A stretch of 47,003 nt of DNA, taken from positions 1 to 47,003 of the forward strand of contig CAZPKK010000005.1 in assembly GCA_964587175.1 (NCBI GenBank). The letters run 5' to 3'. Source of the DNA: CALXVA01 sp964587175. GTDB taxonomy: Bacteria > Bacillota > Clostridia > TANB77 > CAG-508. Made by a program: the position numbers and the translations under genes. The stretch's first letter is position 1. Each line of letters begins with the position of its first letter. Below, one piece after another: positions 16,976-25,669 of this stretch. The notes beneath the pieces were generated by a model. That model saw only the letters and a program-made list of their open reading frames with translations, did not search any database and had not been told where the DNA came from.

Positions 16976-17614
16976 ATGAGTATAATAGTAGACTTAGTGA
17001 TTTTAGCAATATTACTTTTATGCATAATAATTGGCTACGTAAGAGGACTAACAGGAGCAATAATAAAAATAATATCATTTGTACTATCGCTTATAATAGC
17101 TTTTGTTCTATTTATACCAGTTTCAAACTTCATCATAAATAATACACAAATAGCTGAAAACATAGAACAAACAGTAAGGGAAATGATAGTAGGTGAAGAT
17201 GATGCAGAAGACAATACCATGCCAGAAGCAATTACTGATTACATAGCAAAACAAGTGGAAGCTGCTTCGGATAGTGCAAAAGAAGCAATAGCAGATAGCA
17301 CTGCAAGAGAAGTTTCTGTAACTATTGTAAGAGCAGGAACATGGATTGTATTGTTTATTATAGCTAAAATATTGCTAATATTCTTAAAATTCATAACATC
17401 TTTAATTGCAAAATTACCAGTAATAAAACAATTTGATAAAATTGGAGGTGTAGTATATGGAATACTAGAAGGATTAATAATCATATATTTATTACTTGCA
17501 ATAATATCATTTGTATCACCAATGGTAAATGGAACTCTATCAAGTGCAATTGAAAATTCATATGTAGGAAGTATATTATACAACAATAACTTACTATTGA
17601 AGATTATATTCTAA
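16976..17614 (+). CDS. CvpA-family membrane protein
   Basis: 212 aa with an AAAGGGGGTG ribosome site. Four hydrophobic segments lie at about 4-20, 25-50, 115-140 and 158-185. The start IIVDLVILAILLLCIIIGYV followed by RGLTGAIIK is the CvpA signature. A soluble acidic stretch lies between helices 2 and 3. Family members are linked to colicin V production and envelope stress tolerance in Gram-negatives; their role in Firmicutes is unclear. Second gene of the operon with DUF5711. Confidence 0.85.
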   Translation: MSIIVDLVILAILLLCIIIGYVRGLTGAIIKIISFVLSLIIAFVLFIPVSNFIINNTQIAENIEQTVREMIVGEDDAEDNTMPEAITDYIAKQVEAASDSAKEAIADSTAREVSVTIVRAGTWIVLFIIAKILLIFLKFITSLIAKLPVIKQFDKIGGVVYGILEGLIIIYLLLAIISFVSPMVNGTLSSAIENSYVGSILYNNNLLLKIIF

Positions 17615-17620
17615 TAAATA

Positions 17621-17661
17621 TCGCTCTGTGGACAAGTAAAAAGTATTTGTCCACAGAGCGA
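17621..17661. terminator. Shared hairpin between convergent genes
   Basis: TCGCTCTGTGGACAA (17621-17635) and TTGTCCACAGAGCGA (17647-17661) pair perfectly over 15 bp between the converging CvpA-family and dGTPase genes. It probably terminates both transcripts, although the T-tracts are short. Confidence 0.7.
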
Positions 17662-17666
17662 AACTG

Positions 17667-18863
17667 TTAAAATCCAATTATTTCATTATAAGTATCAATA
17701 GCAAATTTGTCTGTCATACCAGCTATATATAAAACAATGGCAAAATAGTAATCATCAGACTTATTTATATCAAATAGAACCTTATTCTTTAAATCTTTTC
17801 TGTCTCTAACTACAGAAAAATTATCAAACCAATCTACAAAACCTTTAATTAAATTTGGATAAAATTTAATTAATTTATCTAGATTATTAAAAGTGTTTTC
17901 AGAATCATAAGCATCTTTTAAAGTGTTATAGATTCTATTTATAACAACAACAAAATACTCATCAGAAGGCTCTAGAATCTTTGAACCATAAATATATTCA
18001 TAGTTAAATTTTTTGGTTTTATTCATTAAATCTAAAGCATTATCTGAAAAGCATAAACCAATTTCAGGTGAAGAATTATTGCATAAATCATAAATTAAAT
18101 TATTAATAATCACAGTATTATTAATAGTTCCATTTGTATGGCCTAGTAAATCATATGGTTTATCTAAATGTTCATCAAGTATACCAAGAGTTACAGCATC
18201 CCCAATATCTCTTCCAATATAAGAAATCTTATCAGCAATTTTTACAACACAACCCTCCCAAGTGTATGGTGCAAATTGATTGGGATAAATATATGATTTT
18301 AAATCTATAAACTCGTTTCTAGGTTTTAATATATTTTCATCAATCTCACCACAATGAGATATTATGCCATCTCTTACACCATAAGTTAAATCTAGGTTTT
18401 GCTTGTAACCCTCATTATCTTCTAATAATTCTATATTATCTACAAAAAACAAACCATTTTTTTCATGCCAAAAAGAAGAACCTAAATCGGATTTGCAAAT
18501 TTCATTTAAGATCTTTTCTCCTTTATGCCCAAATGGGCTATGACCTAAATCATGACCAACAGCAATAGCTTTTGTAAGCTCTTCATTAAGTCCAAGATAG
18601 TGAGCAATAGTGTAGCTTATAGATTCAACATGGTTAACATGTTCTATTCTAGTACAAATATGGTCATTTTGAGGAGAGTAAAAAACTTGAGTTTTATGCT
18701 TTAATCTTCTATAAGCATTACTATGCACTATTCTTGTAAAATCTCTTTCAAATTCAGAACGAATGTCATTGTTACGAGAATATAGTGGAGTGTCCCTAGA
18801 TATAATATTATTCCATTTAGGATTATTTTCATTTGCACATACATTTTTAAAAGAATTTTTCAA
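17667..18863 (-). CDS. dgt: Deoxyguanosinetriphosphate triphosphohydrolase-like HD hydrolase
   Basis: Start TTG at 18863, 7 nt after GGAGG, giving MKNSFKNVCANENNP and 398 aa; the frame is open to 18887 but that region contains the ribosome site. The HD metal site is complete: H75 in RIEHVNHVES, H104-D105 in GHDLGHSPFGHKGE, and a later aspartate in VKIADKISYIGRD. RLKHKTQV and the following tyrosine-rich part match dGTPases, which cleave dNTPs to nucleoside and triphosphate. Cytosolic, controlling nucleotide pools. It has its own consensus promoter and no operon partner. Confidence 0.9.
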   Translation of the reverse strand: MKNSFKNVCANENNPKWNNIISRDTPLYSRNNDIRSEFERDFTRIVHSNAYRRLKHKTQVFYSPQNDHICTRIEHVNHVESISYTIAHYLGLNEELTKAIAVGHDLGHSPFGHKGEKILNEICKSDLGSSFWHEKNGLFFVDNIELLEDNEGYKQNLDLTYGVRDGIISHCGEIDENILKPRNEFIDLKSYIYPNQFAPYTWEGCVVKIADKISYIGRDIGDAVTLGILDEHLDKPYDLLGHTNGTINNTVIINNLIYDLCNNSSPEIGLCFSDNALDLMNKTKKFNYEYIYGSKILEPSDEYFVVVINRIYNTLKDAYDSENTFNNLDKLIKFYPNLIKGFVDWFDNFSVVRDRKDLKNKVLFDINKSDDYYFAIVLYIAGMTDKFAIDTYNEIIGF

Positions 18864-18916
18864 AAAACCACCTCCATTAATATACAACTTTTTCTCTTTT
18901 ATAAATTAGTATTTCA

Positions 18917-18945
18917 ATTATAGCTATTAAAAAAAATTCTGTCAA
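18917..18945 (-). promoter_or_regulatory. Consensus sigma-A promoter for dgt
   Basis: On the minus strand a perfect TTGACA (18940-18945) and a perfect TATAAT (18917-18922) are separated by 17 nt. Confidence 0.85.
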
Positions 18946-19074
18946 TATTACTTTTTTTCTCTACTCTAAAAGTATATATCAAGTAAAAGTAAGCTTATCT
19001 TTTAAATAATTTATTTGCTAAAAGCTATGCTAATCTAAGCAAACAAAAAAAGCGAACAAATTTTTGAAAAAGTA

Positions 19075-19103
19075 TTGACAAGATAAAAAATAGAGCATAA
19101 AAT
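19075..19103 (+). promoter_or_regulatory. Sigma-A promoter for the YgjP-like gene
   Basis: TTGACA (19075-19080), a 17-nt spacer and TAAAAT (19098-19103). The 303-nt gap between dgt and this gene holds only these two back-to-back promoters and AT-rich DNA. Confidence 0.75.
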
Positions 19104-19166
19104 AAAACAAACAAAAGTTCAGAAAAACTAAAAACATAAAAAATACAAAGTAGGAGGTAGTTAATC

Positions 19167-19658
19167 ATGAAGAAAGATAACACATTTAACTCAGTAAAAA
19201 TTTTTGGAGTTAATTATGAATTAAAACTAATCTATAAAAGAATAAAAAATCCAAAACTAAACATAAAAGAAAAGAATATAGAAATTAGCCTGCCTACTAA
19301 ATACAGAAAAATTCAAAACAACATAATTGTAGAAATGTTACTTCAAAAAATGTATGATGCAATAGCTAATAAAGAAATAGAAATAATCATGGAAAAAGTA
19401 AGAACAACACTTAAATTTGCACCAGAAGACTATAAAATTATGAGGCTAGATAAAAGATTGGGAAAATGTTTGGCAAACAAACTTATAATAAATCCAGAAA
19501 TAATAAAATATAGAAAAGAAATAATAGAATATGTTATATTTTATGAATTTTGTAAACTAAAAATAAACAAAACAAGTAAGAAATTTTATGATATGTTGAA
19601 ACAATATATGCCAAACTATGAAAACTATGCATATGAATTAGTAGGAGTTCAATATTAA
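19167..19658 (+). CDS. YgjP/SprT-like metallopeptidase fold protein lacking its zinc motif
   Basis: 163 aa, AGGAGG ribosome site and a strong promoter. The second half follows the YgjP-like layout: LDKRLGKCLANKLIINPEII (family: a W/RWGSC strand then LxxAPxxV), IIEYVIFYEFCKL and KTSKKFYDMLKQYMPNYENY. In active members the middle block is HELAHL and a third His follows in NHSKRFW. Here it is Y126-E127-F128-C129-K130, and the third His is replaced by K135, so all metal ligands are gone while the surrounding helices are kept. It should be catalytically dead and may be structural or regulatory. The open, well-promoted frame argues against decay. Confidence 0.65.
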   Translation: MKKDNTFNSVKIFGVNYELKLIYKRIKNPKLNIKEKNIEISLPTKYRKIQNNIIVEMLLQKMYDAIANKEIEIIMEKVRTTLKFAPEDYKIMRLDKRLGKCLANKLIINPEIIKYRKEIIEYVIFYEFCKLKINKTSKKFYDMLKQYMPNYENYAYELVGVQY

Positions 19659-19993
19659 TAGATGTAGAATATGCATCTTCTACATCAAAGCAAAAAGTAT
19701 ACCTTTAAATCTATTATAAAATAAGATAAAAAGTAATTATAATAGATATAATTAGCCCAAAACAAAAGAAAAAAATTAACCGAAAAAAATCTTTATTGAA
19801 CTAAAATAATTTATGAAAAAAGTGATATGATCATATCAAAATTAAAGTCGAAAAATCTCTTAAAGAATAAAACAATTATAAAGGAAGAAGAATAAAAAAA
19901 CAATAAGTTTTACAAAAATTGTAAAACTTACTAAAAAATATGTCAAAAATTGTCGAAAAACATCCTAATTGTAATACGACAAAATAATTACTA
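19659..19993. other. Intergenic region with a hairpin and a palindrome
   Basis: No gene is visible. GATGTAGAA/TTCTACATC (19661-19686) is a hairpin just after the YgjP-like gene, though without a T run. TGATATGATCATATCA (19823-19838) is a perfect 16-bp palindrome of unknown use. The rest is AT-rich. Confidence 0.5.
19905..19929 (-). terminator. Rho-independent terminator of the pyrophosphorylase gene
   Basis: AAGTTTTACAA and TTGTAAAACTT pair perfectly around AAA. On the minus strand the stem is followed by ATTGTTTTTTT. Confidence 0.8.
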
Positions 19994-21238
19994 CTAATTC
20001 TTTAAAATTAATTTCTCATATCGCTGTGCAGCAAGTTCAGGGTTATATGTCCCATTAAAAGATTTTATTGGTGAAAATTCTAATTCTTTATTTACTCTAA
20101 GTAGTGCAATATCATCAAAATGTGGAAAAGCATCAAATACAAATTGCTCAAACTTATATACATTTGGACCATCTGGAATTTGTTTCATACCCTCGTAATT
20201 TACAAATGCATTTTTCCTAAAAGCTCTATGATAAGGTAATTTAATAGTGGACATTTTTTTAATAGAATCCAAGCTAAATAAGTGAGCTAACATATTTGTT
20301 TCTCTATATAAATAATTTCCGTTATTATCTGTAATTTCTGAAAGTTGTTCAGTAAAATTTTCACAATCAACAATTGTAGGCTTATCATCCTTTCTAGCGA
20401 AAACCCAAGATAAATCATTAGGGTTCTCCTTAAATAAGGTTTTGGAACCTACTTCATATTTTGACTTTATAGTGTATCCAATAAAAACAGGGTCTAAAGG
20501 ATCTAGTAGTACATTATCTACCCCACTTACAAAAAGCCACTGTAAGTTTCGGCGTTCCATGTCTTTAATAAGCTTAGCTTGCTTTAAAGCAAAGAAAAGA
20601 TTTCCGTTTCCATTTGAAGCAAGATTAACTTTATATATTTCTGAAAGAAGAAGATTACCATCCACATCAATAATAGGCAAATTACCTTGAGTAAAAAAAG
20701 ATATATTGTTTCTATCATAGTCAAAGAAATTTTTTTGCTCAAAAAAATTTACTGTATCAAAATAATTACTTGTACTCGTCATTATGTACCAGGCAATATC
20801 CACATTATATTTTTCGGCCATATTTTTAATATAATCACATAAAATTTCAAATAAAGATTTCTTGGGATTCGTCTCTAAAACAAAAGTGCCTTTAGGACCA
20901 TTAAAACCAAGACGAGATCCCTGTCCTCCGGCTAATGTTATAACACCAACTTTTCCAGACTTTATAGCATTAAGACCAATATCCTTAAGTTCATTCAAAT
21001 CTTCATCAGACAAGGCTAATTTATCAACGTAGGCTAAAGGTTCCACTTCTTCTGTAGAATCATATATATCTGTTTTGGATTTTTCATATAAATACATAAT
21101 TTCATCAAAATCTATATTCAAAATCTGATTCAACAAACTAGATTTTTGCGAATCTGTAAGCTCACTATAAAATTGCAATAGATGTTCTTGATTATACTTT
21201 TTTAGTATACTTTTTACAGTATTCAGTTTATCATCCAA
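19994..21238 (-). CDS. UDPGP-family UTP:sugar-1-phosphate uridylyltransferase (UDP-GlcNAc or UDP-glucose type)
   Basis: Start TTG at 21238, 8 nt after GGAGG (the ATG at 21253 overlaps that site), giving MDDKLNTVKSILKKYN and 414 aa. The nucleotide-binding signature TLAGGQGSRLGFNGPKGT lies at about 101-118. VSGVDNVLLDPLDPVFIGYT and the E-F-F-DAFP segment near the end (YKFEQFVFDAFP) match eukaryote-like UDP-GlcNAc pyrophosphorylases rather than the GalU or GlmU types. It would make the activated sugar for envelope polymers from UTP and sugar-1-phosphate. Monocistronic, with a terminator at 19905-19929. Sugar specificity cannot be read from sequence. Confidence 0.88.
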   Translation of the reverse strand: MDDKLNTVKSILKKYNQEHLLQFYSELTDSQKSSLLNQILNIDFDEIMYLYEKSKTDIYDSTEEVEPLAYVDKLALSDEDLNELKDIGLNAIKSGKVGVITLAGGQGSRLGFNGPKGTFVLETNPKKSLFEILCDYIKNMAEKYNVDIAWYIMTSTSNYFDTVNFFEQKNFFDYDRNNISFFTQGNLPIIDVDGNLLLSEIYKVNLASNGNGNLFFALKQAKLIKDMERRNLQWLFVSGVDNVLLDPLDPVFIGYTIKSKYEVGSKTLFKENPNDLSWVFARKDDKPTIVDCENFTEQLSEITDNNGNYLYRETNMLAHLFSLDSIKKMSTIKLPYHRAFRKNAFVNYEGMKQIPDGPNVYKFEQFVFDAFPHFDDIALLRVNKELEFSPIKSFNGTYNPELAAQRYEKLILKN

Positions 21239-21376
21239 AATAAAAACCTCCATTCAATTATTTGGTATGAAAAAAGAAAATCTTATTGCTGTGCTCGTGC
21301 ATGTAGTAAAAGTTTTACTCTTTAGTTCTTGCATATGAAATTTGTGCCAAATGTCTTTGCTCATATACAATAAGTT

Positions 21377-22191
21377 TTACTTAAAATTCATAATAGAATA
21401 ATTAGTTGCACTTCTAAGCTCTAATATCAACTTATCCTTACTAGGCAAGCTCGAATTTTTTAAAAGTTCAATTTCTTTTTCTATATCATAAGGCAATCTT
21501 ACCAAATTAAAATTTATAGTAGACAATTCTTTTGAATCGAGGAAGCCCTCTAATATAATATATGAAGCAACAGTAGAAAATTTATTAGTTTTATCATAAA
21601 AATTATCATTTAGCATTTCAATAGGCATTCCAACACTTCCAGGATTAAAAATAGTTTTATTACGAATTCTTACTATATTAGGAGTATGAATGTGGCCATA
21701 ACCAACAATATCAGGTACAGGATCAGATTCTGTTTTGCCAATAAAAGCAGTATTTTCAAACAAGTCCATAGCATTATGAATCTCTGTTGCAGAATAAATA
21801 GTATTCTGGTTTGAAAACATTGGATTAAAAACATAATCTAGTCCAAAAGGAGAAGCGTGAAACAATCTTATTAAATATCCGACTCATATAAAAATCGTAA
21901 GATATAGGTAAATTATATATAAGCTGCTCTATCCTCGCCTATTAAGTCCCTTGTCCAAAATTTTCCTTTAGGAATACCGGGTCTAGTTACAGCCTCATCA
22001 CAGTTTCCTTTTAAAATCACATCACATTTTTCTCTAAGTAAATCTATAACCAAATCTGAATTACAGCTTTTTAAAACACTATCGCCTAAGCAGTAAATTT
22101 TACTTATGTTTCTGCTTTCTATATCTTCTATAACAGTCCTAAGAGCAGTAATATTTCCATGAACATCAGATATAATTGCAATTTTATCCAT
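21377..22191 (-). pseudogene. YfcE/MJ0936-type metallophosphoesterase, broken by two frameshifts
   Basis: The first frame (22191-21913) has metal-site motifs ISDVHGN at 7-13, CLGDSV near 34-39 and LKGNCDE near 60-66, then stops at TAA 21913-21915. The last frame (21865-21377) has LFHASPFG just at its start, GYGHIHTP and NPGSVGMP, the remaining family motifs. Between them a third frame reads YNLPISYDFYMS. Continuity is restored by adding two bases to the TATATATA run near 21914-21922 and deleting the extra base at 21881. Two separate indels make true decay more likely than a sequencing slip. The intact protein would be a small cytosolic phosphodiesterase. A good promoter remains at 22225-22253. 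Confidence 0.82.
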
Positions 22192-22224
22192 AACTACACC
22201 CCCTCTTAATAATAATCATATAAT

Positions 22225-22253
22225 ATTATAATACAACTATAAAGATAATTCAA
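22225..22253 (-). promoter_or_regulatory. Promoter of the metallophosphoesterase pseudogene
   Basis: On the minus strand TTGAAT (22248-22253), a 17-nt spacer and a perfect TATAAT (22225-22230). Confidence 0.6.
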
Positions 22254-22323
22254 TTATTAGTAGAAAAAATGTTATGCCAAAGGGACCCACCTAAATGGCA
22301 GAAAATATGGAAGGAGTTTTTTT

Positions 22324-23364
22324 ATGTATAAAAAAATAATTGTAATGACTTTGTTTTTGATTATACTAGTATTTATTACACTACCAACATTTGCGTTATC
22401 ACCATCTAGCTTAGAGATTTATCAAGGAATAGATGTTAGTCAATGGCAAGGGGACATTGATTTTGAAAAAGTAAAAGAAGCTGGGATAGAAGTAGTATAT
22501 ATAAGAGCAGGACAGGGATTTAGTTATCAAGATCCAGACTTTGAAAGAAACTATGAACAAGCAAAAGCAAATGGACTAAAAGTAGGGGCATATCATTATG
22601 TGACAGCAAGAACAGTAGAAGACGCTAGAACCCAGGCACAATTTTTCGTATCAATAATATCTAATAAACAATTAGACTGCAAATTAGCAATGGATTTTGA
22701 ATCATTTGGAAGTTTAACAAACTCAGAAATAAATGAAATAGCTCTAGCTTTCCTAGAAGAAGTAGAAAGATTATCTGGAAAAGAAGCGGTAGTATATAGC
22801 AACACATATGATGCCACATATGTGTTTTCTGAGCGAGTTGCAGAATATCCGCTATGGGTTGCACAATATGGTGTAGAAGAACCTCAAGACAATGGAAAAT
22901 GGGATAGTTGGGTAGGATATCAATATAGCTCTGAAGGAAGAATTGAGGGAATAAGTGATGATGTCGATTTAGACAGATATACAGATGGGATTTTTTTGAG
23001 TAATACAGAAGAAATACCAGAAGTAGAAGATCCCAAAAGTACTAAAGAAGATAGAATTCTTTATAAAATAGAAAGGGGAGATACTTTATCAGAAATAGCA
23101 CAAGAATTTAATACTACAGTATCACATCTAGCACAGATAAATAATATTTCAAATCCAAATCTAATATATGCTGGTGAAATAATTACTATTTCTATAAACC
23201 GCAATAACACAGCTCAAGATGCTATAAGTTATACTGTAAAAAGAGGAAATACATTATCGCAAATAGCAAGAGAATATAATACGACTGTAGCAAAACTTGT
23301 ACAATTAAATGATATACGAAACTCAGATTTAATTTATGTTGGGCAAATACTAAGAGTAGATTAA
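22324..23364 (+). CDS. Secreted GH25 muramidase with two LysM domains
   Basis: 346 aa. A signal peptide (1-24, MYKKIIVMTLFLIILVFITL then PTFA) is followed by the GH25 domain at about 32-225. YQGIDVSQWQG holds D37, and AMDFES holds D124 and E126, the catalytic acids. LysM repeats at about 246-290 and 302-345 both start with a Y-x-(V/I)-x-R-G-(D/N)-T-L-S pattern and bind the glycan chain. The enzyme cleaves the MurNAc-GlcNAc bond in peptidoglycan outside the membrane. GGAAGGAG followed by T7 precedes the ATG. Monocistronic. Confidence 0.94.
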   Translation: MYKKIIVMTLFLIILVFITLPTFALSPSSLEIYQGIDVSQWQGDIDFEKVKEAGIEVVYIRAGQGFSYQDPDFERNYEQAKANGLKVGAYHYVTARTVEDARTQAQFFVSIISNKQLDCKLAMDFESFGSLTNSEINEIALAFLEEVERLSGKEAVVYSNTYDATYVFSERVAEYPLWVAQYGVEEPQDNGKWDSWVGYQYSSEGRIEGISDDVDLDRYTDGIFLSNTEEIPEVEDPKSTKEDRILYKIERGDTLSEIAQEFNTTVSHLAQINNISNPNLIYAGEIITISINRNNTAQDAISYTVKRGNTLSQIAREYNTTVAKLVQLNDIRNSDLIYVGQILRVD

Positions 23365-23382
23365 AAACCTTATTTTCAAGTA

Positions 23383-23412
23383 TTGACAAATCTCGGACAG
23401 ATACGTTATAAT
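23383..23412 (+). promoter_or_regulatory. Strong promoter of rpsU
   Basis: Perfect TTGACA (23383-23388) and perfect TATAAT (23407-23412) with an 18-nt spacer. The leader of about 75 nt has a small ACAC/GTGT hairpin near 23457-23470. Confidence 0.85.
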
Positions 23413-23493
23413 ATTACTTGTTCACAATAATAGAACAAGATGAAATCCCGCACTGAACACTTAACGGTGTAATACTGGAAGGAGGGGAATAAA

Positions 23494-23664
23494 ATGTCAG
23501 AGGTTAAAGTTAATAATGGAAATATAGAGGATGCCTTAAAAAGGTTTAAAAGACAATGTGCAAGAAATGGAGTTTTGCAAGAGGTAAGAAAAAGAGAACA
23601 CTATGAAAAGCCAAGCGTAAAAAGAAAAAAGAAATCAGAGGCAGCTAGAAAAAGAAAATTTTAG
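23494..23664 (+). CDS. rpsU: 30S ribosomal protein S21
   Basis: A 56-aa protein, MSEVKVNNGNIEDALKRFKR then QCARNGVLQEVRKREHYEKP, ending in a very basic SVKRKKKSEAARKRKF. This is the standard bacterial S21 in length and sequence. It binds the small subunit near the anti-Shine-Dalgarno end of 16S rRNA and helps initiation. It has the consensus promoter above, an AAGGAGGGG ribosome site and a terminator at 23727-23760; a REP-like element lies in its 3-prime UTR. Confidence 0.96.
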   Translation: MSEVKVNNGNIEDALKRFKRQCARNGVLQEVRKREHYEKPSVKRKKKSEAARKRKF

Positions 23665-23667
23665 AAA

Positions 23668-23708
23668 CAAGGGGACGGTTCCATCATTCCAGAAATGGAA
23701 TATGGGGC
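23668..23708 (+). repeat. REP-like GGGGACGGTTC element
   Basis: AACAAGGGGACGGTTCCATC begins the element; CCATCATTCC then pairs with GGAATATGG with a one-base bulge. The same AACAAGGGGACGGTTC head occurs at 40434. Such heads are known in Firmicutes as parts of dispersed, hairpin-forming REP-type repeats. Confidence 0.6.
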
Positions 23709-23726
23709 ACACATTATAAATTTAAG

Positions 23727-23760
23727 TATAGGGGAAACATAGGTTTCTCCTATATTTTTT
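23727..23760 (+). terminator. Rho-independent terminator of rpsU
   Basis: TATAGGGGAAAC and GTTTCTCCTATA pair with one wobble; TTTTTT follows. Confidence 0.85.
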
Positions 23761-23783
23761 CTTCGAAAACTTAGAGAAAATCA

Positions 23784-23903
23784 AATGTATCTGGCAGCAA
23801 GATAGTGCGGATTTAAAACTACATATTTGACAGCAAGAAAAAATATGTCTACCACGTGATACTGACGAGATGTATGAACATATGTGACATGTGTAAGTGC
23901 GAG
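23784..23903. repeat. Dispersed repeat, copy A (left of yfmF)
   Basis: Contains ATCTGGCAGCAAGATAGTGC, then ACTACATATTTGACAGC, then AGAAAAAATATGTCTACCAC and GTGATACTGACGAGATGTAT. The last part matches 25563-25605 closely, and the first part matches the reverse complement of 25475-25520. It forms part of the 467-nt gap between rpsU and yfmF, in which I see no gene. Confidence 0.55.
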
Positions 23904-23905
23904 TT

Positions 23906-23934
23906 TTGAAATTTTAATAATTTTCTTGTATAAT
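23906..23934 (+). promoter_or_regulatory. Candidate promoter upstream of yfmF
   Basis: TTGAAA (23906-23911), a 17-nt spacer and TATAAT (23929-23934) lie about 200 nt before the yfmF start, immediately after repeat copy A. Confidence 0.5.
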
Positions 23935-24131
23935 TTGCAATGATTATTATATAATAAGAAAAGCGATGAGGAAAAGTGGCTTTAACTTTTGCAACGTTTT
24001 GATTTGCAAATACTATAGCTAAAGAAAATTTTGGCTTGTTAATAAGAAAAATAGATTTACAAATGTGAAATACCATAAATTACAAGTGTCTATAGCTACT
24101 CTTAATTAAATAATTGTTAAAGGAGAGAAAG

Positions 24132-25406
24132 ATGAATTATAGTAAAAAAGAATTAAAAAAAGGAATTACAATCCACAATATTGAAACAAATAAATTCAAA
24201 ACAAATTTATATGCTGTTTTTTTAGCATTTCCATTAGAAAGGGAAAATGTTACTAAAAATGCGTTAATAACAGCAATATTAAGAAGAGGAACTCAAAATA
24301 TACAATCACAAAATTTAATTAGCAAAAAATTAGAAGAAATGTATGGTGCAAGTTTTGATTGTGGTGTTGAAAAAACTGGTGATAACCATATAATGAAATT
24401 TTACTTAGAAGCAATAAGCGAGGATTTTACACCAGAGAAAGAAGAATTAACAAAAAAATGTATAGATATTATACTTGACATTGTTTTTAATCCATTAATA
24501 GAAGAAAATGGGTTTAAGAAAGAATATGTAAAATCTGAAAAAAACAATTTAAAACAAATAATAGAATCAAAAATAGATGATAAAAGAGCGTATGCATTTG
24601 AAAGATGTATAGAGGAAATGTTTAAAAATGAACCATATGGGCTATATAAATATGGGTATGTGGAAGATTTAGAAAGCATAACGCCACAAAACTTGTATGA
24701 GTATTATAAAAGGCTAATTAATGAGTGCAAAATAGATATATTTGTATCTGGAACAATAGAAAGTGTCAAAGTAAATAGAATAATAGAAGACAATAAAGAA
24801 ATAAATAAATTAAATGAGAGAGAAGCGAAATATATTATAAACAGTGAAAGTGCAAATCTGAGAAATAAAAAAGAAACAACAACTGTAGAGGAACATATGC
24901 AAGTGGGACAGGGCAATTTAGTTATAGGGTTAGATATAAATTGTAAAAAAGAAAATTGCAAATTTATAGCATCTGTATATAATGCTATACTTGGTGGAGG
25001 AGCAAATTCAAAATTATTCCAAAATGTAAGAGAAAGGGAAAGTTTAGCATACACTGCAGGATCAACGTATAGGAGACAAAAAAATGTAATATTTATAAGA
25101 TGCGGAATAGAAATAGCAAACTTTGAAAAAGCTTTAGAAACGATAAAAGAGCAGTTAACAGATATAGAGGAAGGAAATTTTTCCCAAGAAGATATAAGAA
25201 ATTCCAAAGAACTAATAACAGAGTCAATAAGAGGAATTAACTCTGAACAAGATACAGAGATGACATATTATTATGGGCAGGAACTATCAGATAATTTTAT
25301 ATCATTAGATGAGTATATAGAGAAAATTAATAATGTTTCTATAGAAGAAATCAAAGAACTTGCTAGCAATATTTTTGTTGATACGGTTTACTTTCTAAGG
25401 AATTAA
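24132..25406 (+). CDS. yfmF: M16-like protein YfmF (EF-P 5-aminopentanol modification-associated), inactive subunit type
   Basis: 424 aa from ATG 24132, with AGGAGAG upstream; the frame is open to 24114. It has the two-lobed M16 layout but no HxxEH zinc motif: at that place it reads NALITAILRRGTQNIQSQNL ISKKLEEMYGASFD. That is the normal state of YfmF, the partner of the active YfmH. A conserved LGGGANSKLFQNVRERESLA segment lies in the second lobe. In Bacillus subtilis the corresponding genes (ymfF/ymfH) are linked to EF-P modification. Here the pair is split by a 263-nt repeat-containing gap instead of being tightly coupled. Confidence 0.85.
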   Translation: MNYSKKELKKGITIHNIETNKFKTNLYAVFLAFPLERENVTKNALITAILRRGTQNIQSQNLISKKLEEMYGASFDCGVEKTGDNHIMKFYLEAISEDFTPEKEELTKKCIDIILDIVFNPLIEENGFKKEYVKSEKNNLKQIIESKIDDKRAYAFERCIEEMFKNEPYGLYKYGYVEDLESITPQNLYEYYKRLINECKIDIFVSGTIESVKVNRIIEDNKEINKLNEREAKYIINSESANLRNKKETTTVEEHMQVGQGNLVIGLDINCKKENCKFIASVYNAILGGGANSKLFQNVRERESLAYTAGSTYRRQKNVIFIRCGIEIANFEKALETIKEQLTDIEEGNFSQEDIRNSKELITESIRGINSEQDTEMTYYYGQELSDNFISLDEYIEKINNVSIEEIKELASNIFVDTVYFLRN

Positions 25407-25411
25407 TTTTT

Positions 25412-25632
25412 AAAGTCCGCGCCATCTTGTTGGTATATATAGTGGTGTCTCTATCAAGGCTGTCACATATAGTAGCTTAAAATCCGTACATCTTGCTGTT
25501 AGATATATTTTGTGTTCTCCATGTATTCGAACAAAAAATATATCTAACACGTGATGCTACCAAGAAAAAATATATGTGACACGTGATACTGTCGAGATGT
25601 ATGAACTACGACGTGAGACTGATAAGAAGTAT
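25412..25632. repeat. Dispersed repeat, copy B (between yfmF and yfmH), internally palindromic
   Basis: The right half carries AAAAAATATATCTAACACGT near 25533 and AAAAAATATATGTGACACGT near 25564, each leading into GTGAT-CT. The left half holds the same words in reverse: ATCTTGCTGTTAGATATATT and CTGTCACATATAGT. CGAGATGTATGAAC near 25592 is shared with copy A (23866-23879). No gene is present in this gap. Confidence 0.55.
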
Positions 25633-25669
25633 AAATATAAATTATATAATTTAAGAGAGGAGTAAGAAA

